64,000 nucleotides of DNA from Flavobacterium pectinovorum (GTDB lineage: Bacteria > Bacteroidota > Bacteroidia > Flavobacteriales > Flavobacteriaceae): the NCBI RefSeq assembly GCF_900142715.1, contig NZ_FRBX01000003.1, positions 62,001-126,000 on the forward strand, written 5' to 3'. Position numbers and translations under genes: made by a program. The notes below the pieces were generated by a model. It saw only the letters and a list, made by a program, of their open reading frames with translations. It was not told the origin of the DNA and did not search any database. Below are positions 46,268 through 55,902 of the stretch, piece by piece. Within the stretch, counting starts at the first letter, position 1; each line of letters opens with the position of its first letter.

Positions 46268-47317
46268 ATGAAAAAATATAACTTCCTAGCTGTCATTTTA
46301 TTAGGAATCACATTAATTGGATGTGGAGATACAAAAAAAGGTGAAAATTCTTTATTTAACATCGATGATTCCGCTTTTCCTGCTCATTTTTCGTCTCAGG
46401 AATCAGTTTCTATTGGAATTTTAAACCCAAAATCAAAAGAAATTGATAGTATCTCTTACTTTGTAAATGACAAAAAAGTGGGAAGCAAAAAAGGAAATGA
46501 AAAATTTAAATTTGAATTAAAAGATCAAAAATTAGGATATCAATATCTAAAAGCTACCGTTTATTTTGGTGGAGATTCGTCTGATGCTACGAAACGAATC
46601 GAATTGGTTTCGAATGTTGAACCAAAATTATTGAAATATAAAATCGTAAATACATATCCGCACGATACAAAAGCTTTTACCGAAGGTTTAGAATTTCACG
46701 ACGGTGTTTTATTTGAAAGTACTGGTCAGAAAGCAGATTCTTACTTTAGATCTGTTGATTACAAAACCGGAAAAGTGATTCAGCAAGTTGATCTTCCAAA
46801 GGAATATTTTGGTGAAGGAATTACTTTTATAAATGGTAAATTGTTTCAATTAACATGGCAGGAAAAAACTGGTTTTATATACGATGCAAAAACGCTTAAA
46901 CTGGAAAAAACCTTTAAATACGATAAAGATATTGAAGGCTGGGGAATGACGCACGATGACAAATATATTTATCGCTCTGACGGAACAGAGAAAATCTGGA
47001 AAATGGATCCTGAAACCCAAAAAATGATTGATTACATTAATGTTTATTCCGGAACTTCAAAAATTAAAGTTCTGAATGAGCTAGAATTAATCGACGGAAA
47101 ATTCTATGCAAATGTTTGGCAAAAAGATGCGATTGCGGTTGTAAATCCAACTTCGGGAGCTGTTGAAGGAATTCTGGACATGTCTGGTTTACGCAAATTT
47201 ATCAAACATCCTGAAGCAGAAGTTTTAAACGGAATTGCTTATAATCCTGCAACAAAAACCATTTTTGTAACAGGTAAATATTGGGAAAAAATGTTCGAAA
47301 TAACAGTTTCAGAATAG
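46268..47317 (+). CDS. Glutaminyl-peptide cyclotransferase-like lipoprotein
   Basis: 349 residues from the ATG at 46268. A longer frame upstream runs through the SRP RNA gene and is not real coding. Lipobox LIGC (Cys19). After a ~100-residue Ig-like N-terminal region (SVSIGILNPKSKEIDSISYFVN) comes the five-bladed propeller of plant-type glutamine cyclotransferase (about 115-345): YPHDTKAFTEGLEF, ESTGQKADS, EGITF, LTWQEK, EGWGMTHD, and NELELIDGKFYANVW. It forms N-terminal pyroglutamate on exported proteins, relevant here because many T9SS and SusD-type proteins expose N-terminal Gln. Acts in the periplasm. Confidence 0.9.
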   Translation: MKKYNFLAVILLGITLIGCGDTKKGENSLFNIDDSAFPAHFSSQESVSIGILNPKSKEIDSISYFVNDKKVGSKKGNEKFKFELKDQKLGYQYLKATVYFGGDSSDATKRIELVSNVEPKLLKYKIVNTYPHDTKAFTEGLEFHDGVLFESTGQKADSYFRSVDYKTGKVIQQVDLPKEYFGEGITFINGKLFQLTWQEKTGFIYDAKTLKLEKTFKYDKDIEGWGMTHDDKYIYRSDGTEKIWKMDPETQKMIDYINVYSGTSKIKVLNELELIDGKFYANVWQKDAIAVVNPTSGAVEGILDMSGLRKFIKHPEAEVLNGIAYNPATKTIFVTGKYWEKMFEITVSE

Positions 47318-47333
47318 GATTACACATAGAGAC

Positions 47334-47423
47334 AAACACGAATTTCACAAATTTTCACGAATTGATTAGTGTTAATTTGTGACCCGAGACCGTAGGACGA
47401 ACTGGCGAAGCAAATTTGTGTTT
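47334..47423. repeat. AAACACGAATTTCAC spacer repeat with an insertion in one arm
   Basis: AAACACGAATTTCAC on the left and AAATTTGTGTTT on the right are imperfect complements. Between them is a 30-bp GC-rich piece (ACCCGAGACCGTAGG...) unlike the rest. Related intact hairpin at 52151-52253. Confidence 0.5.
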
Positions 47424-47458
47424 TTATATAATTACTACACTAATTAAATTTCTTAATA

Positions 47459-48697
47459 ATGATTACTTTAATCAAAAACATAAAAGAATTGCTTCAGGTT
47501 CGTGAAACGTCTGTTTCTAAGGTTTCTGGGGCTGAAATGGCAGTTCTTCCCACAATAAAAAATGCATTTTTAGTAATTGAAAACAATCTAATTGCAGATT
47601 TTGGGTTGATGGAAAATCTTCCCGAAATCAATGCAGATGAAGTTATTGATGCTACCGGAAAAATCGTTTTGCCTTCCTGGTGCGACAGCCACACACATAT
47701 TGTGTATGCAGGAAATCGCGAGCAGGAATTTGTAGACCGAATCAATGGATTCTCTTATGAAGAAATTGCCAATCGCGGCGGCGGAATTTTAAACTCTGCT
47801 AAAAAATTAAACGAAACTTCTGAAGAAGAAATTTACGAGCAATCAAAAGTTCGTTTGGAAGAAGTAATGCATTTAGGAACCGGAGCGGTTGAAATAAAAT
47901 CCGGTTACGGACTTACTATTGAAGGTGAGTTAAAAATGCTTCGCGTTATCAAAAAACTGGCAGCAAATTATCCTATTTCAATAAAAGCAACATTTTTGGG
48001 CGCTCATGCATTTCCTTTACATTACAAAGAAAACAAACAAGGTTATATTGATGAAATTATAACCAAAATGCTTCCGAAAATCACTCAAAATAAACTGGCA
48101 GATTATATTGATGTATTTTGCGAAACGGGTTATTTTTCTATCGAAGAAACAGAAAAAATTATGGAAGCCGGAATTCAATTCGGCTTAAAGCCAAAAATTC
48201 ATGTGAATCAATTTAATTCTATTGGCGGGATTCAGGCCGGAATTAAATTTAATGCACTTTCTGTCGATCATCTTGAAGTTATGAACCCGGAAGATATTGA
48301 AGCCTTAAAAGACACGGAAACGATGCCTGTAGCTTTACCGTCCTGTTCTTATTTTTTAAGTATTCCGTACACTCCTGCCCGCGAAATGATAAAGGCCGGT
48401 TTACCACTTGCATTGGCAACTGATTTCAACCCCGGCTCCACTCCATCGGGAAATATGAATTTTGTGGTGGCAACAGCGTGTATCAAAATGAAAATGACTC
48501 CCGAAGAAGCGATTAACGCAGCAACAATAAATGGCGCATACGCAATGGAAATTTCTGAAACCCATGGAAGTATTACAAAAGGAAAAAAAGCCAATCTTAT
48601 CCTCACAAAGCCTATTTCATCTTATTATCAGATTCCATATGCGTTTGGCAGTAATTTAATAGAAAGCGTTTTTGTGGAAGGTAAAGTTTTAGCATAA
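47459..48697 (+). CDS. hutI: Imidazolonepropionase
   Basis: A 412-residue amidohydrolase of the usual HutI length. Metal ligands SHTHIVYAGNREQEF (His-x-His), EIKSGYGL, GAHAFP, KIHVNQFNSIGG and LALATDFNPGSTPSGNM (late Asp) are all present, with NRGGGILNSAKK. It hydrolyses imidazolone-5-propionate to N-formimidoyl-glutamate, the third step of histidine breakdown. hutG, which acts on that product, is about 1 kb away on the same strand. hutH and hutU are not in the window. Confidence 0.95.
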   Translation: MITLIKNIKELLQVRETSVSKVSGAEMAVLPTIKNAFLVIENNLIADFGLMENLPEINADEVIDATGKIVLPSWCDSHTHIVYAGNREQEFVDRINGFSYEEIANRGGGILNSAKKLNETSEEEIYEQSKVRLEEVMHLGTGAVEIKSGYGLTIEGELKMLRVIKKLAANYPISIKATFLGAHAFPLHYKENKQGYIDEIITKMLPKITQNKLADYIDVFCETGYFSIEETEKIMEAGIQFGLKPKIHVNQFNSIGGIQAGIKFNALSVDHLEVMNPEDIEALKDTETMPVALPSCSYFLSIPYTPAREMIKAGLPLALATDFNPGSTPSGNMNFVVATACIKMKMTPEEAINAATINGAYAMEISETHGSITKGKKANLILTKPISSYYQIPYAFGSNLIESVFVEGKVLA

Positions 48698-48728
48698 AAA
48701 AAGAGGAGTTTTAAGCTCCTCTTTTTTT
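48695..48728 (+). terminator. Terminator after hutI
   Basis: Stem AAGAGGAG / CTCCTCTT with a 7-nt loop, A run before and T run after, directly at the hutI stop. The A run lets it also serve the convergent coiled-coil gene. Confidence 0.88.
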
Positions 48729-48749
48729 GTATTATTTTTAAAGTATTCC

Positions 48750-49628
48750 TTATCTTAAAGAAAAACTAGTTTTAGAAACTAATTCGTCGTTATCAAAAAC
48801 ATTGATAAAATAAGTTCCTTTTTCGAAGTCTTTACCTGGTAAATCTTCAGAAACCTGTACAGTTTTGTTTTCGTACTGAATTGTTTTCTTGAAACTGTAA
48901 GTTAAAGTATTGTCTCCAAAACTTTCTGTTTTCTTATCTCCTAAAACATTGTTTTTAGCATCGATAACCTGAATATAATACGTTTTATCGCCAGATTTTG
49001 CAATTTGATTTTCAGCAATAGTAAAACTTACTTTTAAAACGTCAGCACGGCTTGCTTTATCAGTTTCAATTTGTTTTCCTGAGCTTTTCAATTTGTAAGC
49101 TGCAGTTTTTGTATTCAAAATTGATAATTTAGACCCTTTTTCAACTGTTTTAGCCAATTCTTCGTTCTGACCAACTAAAACTTCGTTGAATTTTTTAGAT
49201 TCTCCTAAAACTACAATAGTACTATCTCTCTGAACTGTTAAAACACCATTTTGTTTTTTCAATTCATCGTTTTCAGCAACTAAAGTTTTCATTTTAGCCT
49301 GCATGCCTACAACTTGATTTCTGTATTTAGATACATCTCCTTTAGATTTATTTAAATCATCCATCAAAGCTACTACTTTATCTCTTTCCTGAATTAATTC
49401 ATCAGACATTGAAGTGTTTTCTGCAATTGCAGCATCGTAAGTTGCTTTTAATTCCTGCAAATCTTTCATAACAGATTCTTTCTCTGTTAGAGTTGTGGTA
49501 AGTTCAGTTTTAACTACATCTGTATCAGATGATAATTTAAAAATATACACTAAACTTCCAATTAGTAGTACTGCTAAAACAGCGATTACCGCCTTTAGAC
49601 TTGAGTTGTTTTTGTTTGGGTTTTCCAT
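48750..49628 (-). CDS. Membrane-anchored coiled-coil protein of unknown function
   Basis: 292 residues. N-terminal membrane segment (about 12-31, AVIAVLAVLLIGSLVYIFKL), not followed by a cleavage site, so anchored with the C-terminus outside the cytoplasm. A long coiled coil (about 38-165) follows, then a beta-rich C-terminal domain (about 180-292: LKVSFTIAENQIAKSGDKTYYIQVIDAKNNVLG, GTYFINVFDNDELV). No enzyme motif. It lies between hutI and hutG on the opposite strand, which need not mean a shared function. Confidence 0.78.
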   Translation of the reverse strand: MENPNKNNSSLKAVIAVLAVLLIGSLVYIFKLSSDTDVVKTELTTTLTEKESVMKDLQELKATYDAAIAENTSMSDELIQERDKVVALMDDLNKSKGDVSKYRNQVVGMQAKMKTLVAENDELKKQNGVLTVQRDSTIVVLGESKKFNEVLVGQNEELAKTVEKGSKLSILNTKTAAYKLKSSGKQIETDKASRADVLKVSFTIAENQIAKSGDKTYYIQVIDAKNNVLGDKKTESFGDNTLTYSFKKTIQYENKTVQVSEDLPGKDFEKGTYFINVFDNDELVSKTSFSLR

Positions 49629-49724
49629 ATTTTAATAATTTTCTTAAAAACAAATTTAATAATTAATATATCGTTATAACGTAAGTTACTACAATTATAT
49701 TATTTTTGAACAATATTTTTTTTT

Positions 49725-50762
49725 ATGGAGAAACTAATCCCATTTACTATTAATGATTTAGCTAAAGTAACCAACCATCGAAGTGGTGAAATTAAGTTTG
49801 GAGAAAAGATGATTATCATTCCAAATGGAGTTGATAAGGTCAATTTTCTGAAAGAAAGTGAAGCTAAATATGTACTTTTAGGAATTCCTGAAGACATTGG
49901 CGTGCGTGCTAATTACGGAAGACCGGGAACGGCATCTGCATGGAAAAGTGCCATAAAAAGCATTGCAAACATTCAGCATAACCGTTTTGCCAAAGGCAGC
50001 CAGATTATTGTTTTAGGACAAATTAATGTTTCTGCAGAAATGCGTGATGTTGAAAATCTTGATTTTAATGATATTGATGACCGCTCAAAATTAAGTCAGC
50101 TTGTTGAAAAAGTTGACAAAGAAGTTTCTCATATTATCTTTACTATAATAAAGGCCGGAAAAACGCCAATTATAATTGGAGGAGGCCACAATAATGCTTA
50201 CGGAAATATTAAAGGTTCCGCTTTAGCAAAAGGAAAACCAATAAATGCTATTAATTTTGACGCACATTCAGATTTCAGGATTCTTGAAGGCCGTCATAGC
50301 GGAAATGGATTCTCTTATGCATATGAAGAAGGTTTCCTGAAAAAATATTTCATTTTTGGACTTCATGAAAATTATACTTCAAAAAGTGTTCTCGATATAA
50401 TTAAAAAATTAGAAGATCGTGTACGTTACAATACTTATGATAGTGTAAATATTCGCAAAGAAAAAGATTTCGACAGAGAAATGGCTTTGGCTTTAGAATT
50501 TATCAAAACAGATTCATTTGGTATCGAGATAGATCTGGATGCAATTCCGAATATTGCCAGTAGCGCCATGACAATTAGCGGGTTTTCGATAGAAGAATTA
50601 CGTCAGTTTGTTTCATTTTTCGGACAGCACAGAAATGCCGCCTATTTACACATTTGCGAAGGCGCGCCAGACTTAGATCAATCGCCAAATAATCATCTTA
50701 TTGGAAAATTAATTGGTTATTTAATTACTGATTTCATAAAAGCAAACAACGAAAAAATTTAA
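49725..50762 (+). CDS. hutG: Formimidoylglutamase (ureohydrolase family)
   Basis: A 345-residue arginase-fold protein. Manganese-site motifs: GGGHNNAYGNIKG, INFDAHSDFR and FGIEIDLDAI. SGRHSGNGFSYAY-like recognition region (EGRHSGNGFSYA) and AMTISGFSIEEL are also present. The motifs are somewhat diverged (INFDAHSDFR with one fewer Asp-rich step than classic arginase DAHxD), as in Bacteroidota HutG. It would convert N-formimidoyl-glutamate to glutamate and formamide. The hut assignment rests on nearby hutI. The product could also be another ureohydrolase. Confidence 0.82.
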   Translation: MEKLIPFTINDLAKVTNHRSGEIKFGEKMIIIPNGVDKVNFLKESEAKYVLLGIPEDIGVRANYGRPGTASAWKSAIKSIANIQHNRFAKGSQIIVLGQINVSAEMRDVENLDFNDIDDRSKLSQLVEKVDKEVSHIIFTIIKAGKTPIIIGGGHNNAYGNIKGSALAKGKPINAINFDAHSDFRILEGRHSGNGFSYAYEEGFLKKYFIFGLHENYTSKSVLDIIKKLEDRVRYNTYDSVNIRKEKDFDREMALALEFIKTDSFGIEIDLDAIPNIASSAMTISGFSIEELRQFVSFFGQHRNAAYLHICEGAPDLDQSPNNHLIGKLIGYLITDFIKANNEKI

Positions 50763-50834
50763 CTTATAGGAACTGAAAATTAGATCATTTGCCAAATAAA
50801 CCCCAATTCAAACAGACCATTGGCTGAATAAACC

Positions 50835-50842
50835 TATCTTTG
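50835..50842 (+). promoter_or_regulatory. -7 promoter element (TATCTTTG) of the DEAD-box helicase gene
   Basis: Matches TAnnTTTG, 46 bp before the ATG at 50888. The -33 TTG is not at the usual distance. Confidence 0.45.
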
Positions 50843-50887
50843 CACAGATTTTTAGTACTTAAAACTAAATTTCTTAATACCTAAGAT

Positions 50888-52138
50888 ATGTTATTTGAAG
50901 ATTTATCACTTTCCAAAAGTATACAAAAAGCCGTATTTGAAGAAGGCTATTTAAACCCCACACCTATTCAGGAGCAATCTATTCCGATCGTTTTGGCAGG
51001 AAGAGACCTTATTGGCTGTGCACAAACAGGAACAGGAAAAACAGCAGCATTTGCTATTCCAATCATACACCAATTACACCGAATTGTAGGTTCATCAAAA
51101 AAAGCCAAACAAATTCGCGCCCTTATAGTTACGCCAACCCGTGAACTTGCAGTTCAGATTGGGCAAAGTTTTGACACTTATGCCAAATATACCAACCTGA
51201 CGCAATTAACGATTTTTGGCGGCGTTTCTCAAAATCCGCAAGTTGATACTTTGAAAAAAGGTGTTGATATTTTGGTTGCCACTCCGGGAAGATTACTGGA
51301 TTTACAAAAACAAGGTTTTCTTGATCTTGATCATTTGCATACTTTAGTTTTGGATGAAGCCGATCAAATGCTTGATATGGGTTTTATCAATGATGTGAAA
51401 AAGATTGTAAAATTAACGCCTAAAAATCGTCAGACTTTATTATTCTCGGCTACAATGCCTATCGCAATTAGAGAATTGGCCGAAATGTTTTTGCAGGATC
51501 CTGCAAAAGTAGAAGTTTCGCCCGTTTCATCAACTGCAGAAAATGTAGAGCAGCGTGTGTATTTTGTTGAAAAAACAGAGAAAAGAAATTTACTTTATCA
51601 TTTAATAAAAAACGAAAACTTATCGAATGTTTTGGTTTTTTCGAGAACCAAACACGGAGCGGATAATGTTGTAAAAGCATTGCGTAAAAAAGATATCCCG
51701 GCCGAAGCAATTCACGGCGATAAATCTCAAAATGCAAGACAACGTGTTTTAGACGCTTTTAAAAATAAAGAAGTTGGTGTTCTTGTTGCTACAGATATCG
51801 CCGCAAGAGGAATTGATATTGATCAATTGCCTTTTGTAATTAATTTTGATTTGCCGAATATTCCTGAAACTTACGTACACCGAATTGGTAGAACGGGACG
51901 TGCAGGAAATGGCGGAATCGCAATTTCATTTTGCAGTAAAGATGAACATCCTTATTGGAAAGATATTCAGAAATTGATAAAAGTTGATGTAAAAACAATT
52001 ACTGATCATCCTTATCAATGGCATGCAGGAAGTCCTGAAGCAACTGCTGAGAAACCTAAAAACTCAAACCGCAGTGGTGGCGCTCATAAATCGAGAAAGT
52101 CAAACGCATCCAAACAAAACAAAAAGCGCTGGTATTAG
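50888..52138 (+). CDS. DEAD-box RNA helicase (RhlE-like)
   Basis: A 416-residue protein with the full motif series. Q motif: FEDLSLSKSIQ...PTPIQEQSIP. Motif I: AQTGTGKT. Motif Ia: PTRELAVQI. Motif II: DEAD. Motif III: SAT. Motif V: ATDIAARGIDI. Motif VI: HRIGRTGRAG. The C-terminal ~45 residues are basic and low complexity (SNRSGGAHKSRKSNASKQNKKRWY), probably for non-specific RNA contact. RhlE-type helicases act in ribosome assembly and RNA turnover, often at low temperature. Length without a larger accessory domain fits RhlE rather than DbpA or CsdA. Confidence 0.93.
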   Translation: MLFEDLSLSKSIQKAVFEEGYLNPTPIQEQSIPIVLAGRDLIGCAQTGTGKTAAFAIPIIHQLHRIVGSSKKAKQIRALIVTPTRELAVQIGQSFDTYAKYTNLTQLTIFGGVSQNPQVDTLKKGVDILVATPGRLLDLQKQGFLDLDHLHTLVLDEADQMLDMGFINDVKKIVKLTPKNRQTLLFSATMPIAIRELAEMFLQDPAKVEVSPVSSTAENVEQRVYFVEKTEKRNLLYHLIKNENLSNVLVFSRTKHGADNVVKALRKKDIPAEAIHGDKSQNARQRVLDAFKNKEVGVLVATDIAARGIDIDQLPFVINFDLPNIPETYVHRIGRTGRAGNGGIAISFCSKDEHPYWKDIQKLIKVDVKTITDHPYQWHAGSPEATAEKPKNSNRSGGAHKSRKSNASKQNKKRWY

Positions 52139-52150
52139 GAGATAAAATTC

Positions 52151-52253
52151 AAACACGAATTTCACTAATTTACACAAATTCTAATAGTTAAGTTACTTTG
52201 TGAAATTAATTTCACAAAGTAATAATTAGTGTAAATTCGTGAAATTCGTGTTT
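52151..52253. terminator. Large double-nested hairpin between convergent genes
   Basis: Outer 25-bp arms (AAACACGAATTTCACTAATT... at 52151-52175 and its complement at 52229-52253, one mismatch). They enclose a perfect 30-bp palindrome (TTACTTTGTGAAATT and complement, 52193-52222). The right arm runs into the stop codon of the hybrid kinase gene. No classical T run, but it would stop or stabilise the 3' ends of both convergent transcripts. Confidence 0.6.
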
Positions 52254-54441
52254 AACATCCTACGTTTTTTGTTTCATAGATTAAGTAATTCATAATCTTA
52301 AAGAGTTTTACAGGCTCAAAAGGTTTTATGATAATATCATTCATACCCGAAGATATTGCTTCATCTGTAATTTCATCTTTATCAAAAGCAGTTAGAGCAA
52401 CAATAGGAGTCTTTATTCCTAATTGGCGAATTCTTTTTGTGGTTTCAAATCCATTCATTAATGGCATGTTTATATCCATCAAAATAAGGTCAAAATCTTC
52501 GTTTTCTAGTATCTGCAAAGCACCAAAACCATCATCAACCACTTTGCATATATAATTATTTTTTTCAATAATTTTTCTGGTTACCAATTGATTGATCAGA
52601 TTATCTTCGACAACTAAAATTTTATATATTTCATCAGAAGTTAAGTCAACCTGAATTTCATCAATAATATCCTTTGTTTTTGCCGGATCACATTCAAAAG
52701 GAATGGTGAATGAAAAAGCGGTTCCTTCACCTATATCACTTTGCAAAAGTATTGTTGTTCCAAAAAGCCCCAATAATCTTTTTACAATACTTAAACCTAA
52801 TCCTGTTCCTTGATAATCTTCGTCTTTTCTTCCAACCTGAACAAATTTTTCAAAAATCTTACCCTGATCAGCAATTGCTATTCCTACTCCATTATCTTTT
52901 ATATGAAATTCTAAATAATGGTATTTTCCTTCTGATTTTTTAAGGTTTACGATAATTTCAACTTCGCCATCTTTAGTAAATTTCAAGGCATTACTAACTA
53001 AATTCATCAGTATTTGAGCCAATCTTAATTTATCGCCAATTAAGTATTCCGGAATGTCCCGGTCAATACTGACTGAAATTTTATTATTGTTTTTTTGCGA
53101 CAAAAACGAAAGTGAGTTTTTGATCATTGCAATTTCATCAGAAATATTAAATGTCAGGTTTTCCAGAACGACTTTATTTTCTTCTATTTTATTAATTTGA
53201 AGAATATCATTTACCAACGATAATAAATATCTAGCAGAGAATTTTAAGGAACTCAGATGCTGACTGTTTGATAATTCTTTATGTTCTTCCAGCAGCATAT
53301 TTGTTATCCCCACAACTCCATACAAAGGCGTACGCAATTCGTGGCTTATAGTAGAAATAAATTGTGTTTTAAGCAAAGATGCTTCTTCAGCGATTTCTTT
53401 GGCTTGTAAAAGTTCTAAATTGTGTTTTTTCTTGTATCGGATATTCTTGATCAGCGTAATAATCAGTAAAAGGAGAATAAACGAAATTACGATAAACAAA
53501 ATAACAATAAGTCTCGATTTTTTCAGGCTCTGATATTGTGATATTTTTTCGTTTTCAATTTTATCAATCTGTCTTTTGTATTCGTCCAATTCGAGATTAA
53601 ACCCGGCAATAGAAGCCTTTTTTAATTTCTCTTCATTATATAATTCTTCGGTAATTTTATTAAATGCAGAAAGATTTTCATAAGCTTCCTTGTATTTTTC
53701 AATTTTGGTTAAAAACTTAGAATATTCTAAATGACTATATGATAAATCTGATTTTTCTATACTGTTTTTACCTGCTTCAATCGCTTTTAAAAAGTAGGTA
53801 TTCGCATTATCATTATCTTCCTTATAACTGGAATACATGCCGTTAAGCATATTCACAACTACATCTGTAGATTCGTCGCCGTATTTTTTTTTATTAGCGT
53901 CGATATATTTCAAATACGGATATCCTTCTTTAAAATTACCATAATCAAAATTAGCCCAGGCAATATTTACGTTTGTAAAATATACCTGACTCAAATCATT
54001 TATTTTTAAACCATATGCAATTGATTTTTTATAATACCGAATCCCTTTATCAAATTGCTTTCTTTCAAAACAATATATATTTCCTAAGTTATTGTAAAGA
54101 CTATATTTTATAGAATCGTTATTGGTTTTATTGGCGTAAAACAAACTTTTGTTATAGAAAAAAATAGCCTTGTCAAACTCTGATAATTCGCTATAATTTC
54201 CTGCAATGATTTTATACGAACGCGCTATTAAGTAGTCGTTTTTTAGGGCTGTTGCATAATTTAAAGCTACACGGGAAGTAATTAAGGATTTTTCGAAATT
54301 GGAATCTTTATAATCGAACCAGGCCTGTTTTACAAGTTTGTTTATCTTGTCTTCAGAAATAATTTCAGATTGTGCAATCGCCAAATTGTCAGCACAATTC
54401 AGAATTAAAAGTAGGGTTAAAAAAATGCGTATTTGGGGCAT
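52252..54441 (-). CDS. TPR-containing hybrid sensor histidine kinase/response regulator
   Basis: 729 residues from the ATG at 54441. An upstream in-frame start would put 19 residues before the signal peptide and is rejected. Signal peptide (ends NLAIAQ). Periplasmic TPR-like region (about 30-290: LIARSYKIIAGNYSELSEFDKAIFFYNKSL). One membrane segment (about 310-335, LIVILFIVISFILLLLIITL). HisKA with TISHELRTPLYG, HATPase with LMNLVSNALKF and GTGLGLSIVKRLL, and a C-terminal receiver (about 610-725: ILVVEDN, LILMDINMP, KPF). A self-contained phosphorelay without an adjacent output regulator. A -7 element TATATTTG lies at 54460-54467. Confidence 0.9.
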   Translation of the reverse strand: MPQIRIFLTLLLILNCADNLAIAQSEIISEDKINKLVKQAWFDYKDSNFEKSLITSRVALNYATALKNDYLIARSYKIIAGNYSELSEFDKAIFFYNKSLFYANKTNNDSIKYSLYNNLGNIYCFERKQFDKGIRYYKKSIAYGLKINDLSQVYFTNVNIAWANFDYGNFKEGYPYLKYIDANKKKYGDESTDVVVNMLNGMYSSYKEDNDNANTYFLKAIEAGKNSIEKSDLSYSHLEYSKFLTKIEKYKEAYENLSAFNKITEELYNEEKLKKASIAGFNLELDEYKRQIDKIENEKISQYQSLKKSRLIVILFIVISFILLLLIITLIKNIRYKKKHNLELLQAKEIAEEASLLKTQFISTISHELRTPLYGVVGITNMLLEEHKELSNSQHLSSLKFSARYLLSLVNDILQINKIEENKVVLENLTFNISDEIAMIKNSLSFLSQKNNNKISVSIDRDIPEYLIGDKLRLAQILMNLVSNALKFTKDGEVEIIVNLKKSEGKYHYLEFHIKDNGVGIAIADQGKIFEKFVQVGRKDEDYQGTGLGLSIVKRLLGLFGTTILLQSDIGEGTAFSFTIPFECDPAKTKDIIDEIQVDLTSDEIYKILVVEDNLINQLVTRKIIEKNNYICKVVDDGFGALQILENEDFDLILMDINMPLMNGFETTKRIRQLGIKTPIVALTAFDKDEITDEAISSGMNDIIIKPFEPVKLFKIMNYLIYETKNVGC

Positions 54442-54459
54442 AAATAGGCTAGTTTCATT

Positions 54460-54467
54460 CAAATATA
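54460..54467 (-). promoter_or_regulatory. -7 promoter element (TATATTTG) of the hybrid kinase gene
   Basis: Matches TAnnTTTG and is 19 bp upstream of the ATG at 54441, which supports that start. No clear -33 element. Confidence 0.45.
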
Positions 54468-54474
54468 CGTTTAA

Positions 54475-54517
54475 AAATAAAAAAAAGCTGTATTTCAAAT
54501 AAAAATACAGCTTTTTT
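54475..54517 (-). terminator. Terminator of the symporter gene
   Basis: A perfect 15-bp stem (AAAAAAGCTGTATTT and its complement, 54481-54495 and 54503-54517), 7-nt loop, T run on the minus strand, 54 bp after the stop. Confidence 0.88.
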
Positions 54518-54570
54518 CTTATTTTAAATATTCCAAAGAAAACTACAACGTTTTTCTCGTGAAGAAAATT

Positions 54571-55851
54571 TTAGTTTTCAGAAACAATATCAGATTCTTT
54601 ATCGTTCTCCCATTGTCCCACAACTGAAGTTGCCAAAGCATTTCCTAAAACATTGGTTGCACTTCTAAACATATCACAAAAGTGATCAATTGGCAATATT
54701 AATGCAATACCTTCAATAGGAATATCAAACATACCACAAGTTGCCGCTACTACAACTAAACTTGCTCTTGGCACGCCTGCAATACCTTTACTGGTTAACA
54801 TTAAAACCAAAAGCATAACCATTTGAGTTCCCAGATCTAAATGAACGCCATAAAATTGGGCGATAAAAATACTGGCAAAAGTCATGTACATCATACTTCC
54901 ATCCAGATTAAATGAATATCCAAGTGGTAACATAAAAGATACAATTCTGTCTTTTACACCAAAACTCTCTAATTCCTCTGTTAATTTAGGAAAAACAGCT
55001 TCACTACTTGTTGTTCCAAAGGCAATTGCCAACGGACCAATAATACGTTTTAATAGTTCTGTCATTCTTCCTTTTAGGAAAATATACCCCACAGCGATTA
55101 AAACAACCCATAAAGTACTTATACCTATTAAAAATGATCCGAAAAATTTAAAGTACGTAATCACTAATTCTTCTGTATCTCTAATAGCAAAAACTCCTGC
55201 AATGGCACCAAAAACCCCTATTGGAGCAAAGTTCATTACATAATTTACCATTTTTAAAACAATATGCGAAACTTTATCCAAAGCATTTATAACCGGCTTT
55301 ACAGTATTTCCTAAAGATGCAGCGGCTAATCCAAAAAAGATAGAAAATATTACAATCTGCAAAATTTCATTTGTTGCCAATGCTTCAAAAATACTTTTGG
55401 GAACAATATGTTCTACGAAATTATCAAAAGATAACGTTTTTGTTTTACCGGTTACTTCTGAAGCAGAAGCCATATCAATATGCTCTAATTTTATACCAAC
55501 TCCCGGCTCTAAAACATTTACATAAAACAACCCGATTAATAATGATATAAACGAAGCAGTAAAAAACCATGCTAATGCTTTTCCTCCAACTCTTCCAACA
55601 GTTTTTATATCTCCCAGTTTAGCAATACCCACTACTAAAGTAGTAAATACCAAAGGCGAAATAATCATTTGTACCAATCGGATAAAAATGGTTGCTAACA
55701 TTTTTATTTTACTACTAAATGATTGCGCTGCCTCAGGTGAAATCGAATTGTGCAATATAATTCCGAGAATAGCCCCAAGAACCATTGCTACTATAATTTG
55801 ACCCGTTAATCCTGAAAGAAATGATTTTTTTTTGGTTTCTGTAACTTGCAT
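54571..55851 (-). CDS. Dicarboxylate/amino acid:cation symporter (DAACS family)
   Basis: A 426-residue integral membrane protein with about eight membrane spans and two hairpin loops. Family motifs: Ser-rich GTTSSEAVFPK (HP1), LPLGYSFNLDGSMMYM (TM7, N-x-D-G), and GIAGVPRASLVV in HP2. Transports glutamate, aspartate or C4-dicarboxylates with Na+ or H+. The exact substrate is not readable. No partner gene adjacent. Ends in EKNDKESDIVSEN. Confidence 0.92.
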   Translation of the reverse strand: MQVTETKKKSFLSGLTGQIIVAMVLGAILGIILHNSISPEAAQSFSSKIKMLATIFIRLVQMIISPLVFTTLVVGIAKLGDIKTVGRVGGKALAWFFTASFISLLIGLFYVNVLEPGVGIKLEHIDMASASEVTGKTKTLSFDNFVEHIVPKSIFEALATNEILQIVIFSIFFGLAAASLGNTVKPVINALDKVSHIVLKMVNYVMNFAPIGVFGAIAGVFAIRDTEELVITYFKFFGSFLIGISTLWVVLIAVGYIFLKGRMTELLKRIIGPLAIAFGTTSSEAVFPKLTEELESFGVKDRIVSFMLPLGYSFNLDGSMMYMTFASIFIAQFYGVHLDLGTQMVMLLVLMLTSKGIAGVPRASLVVVAATCGMFDIPIEGIALILPIDHFCDMFRSATNVLGNALATSVVGQWENDKESDIVSEN

Positions 55852-55902
55852 TAAATAGTTTTTTAGATTAAAACATTAAGACCCTCACTGTCTTAATTTT
55901 TA

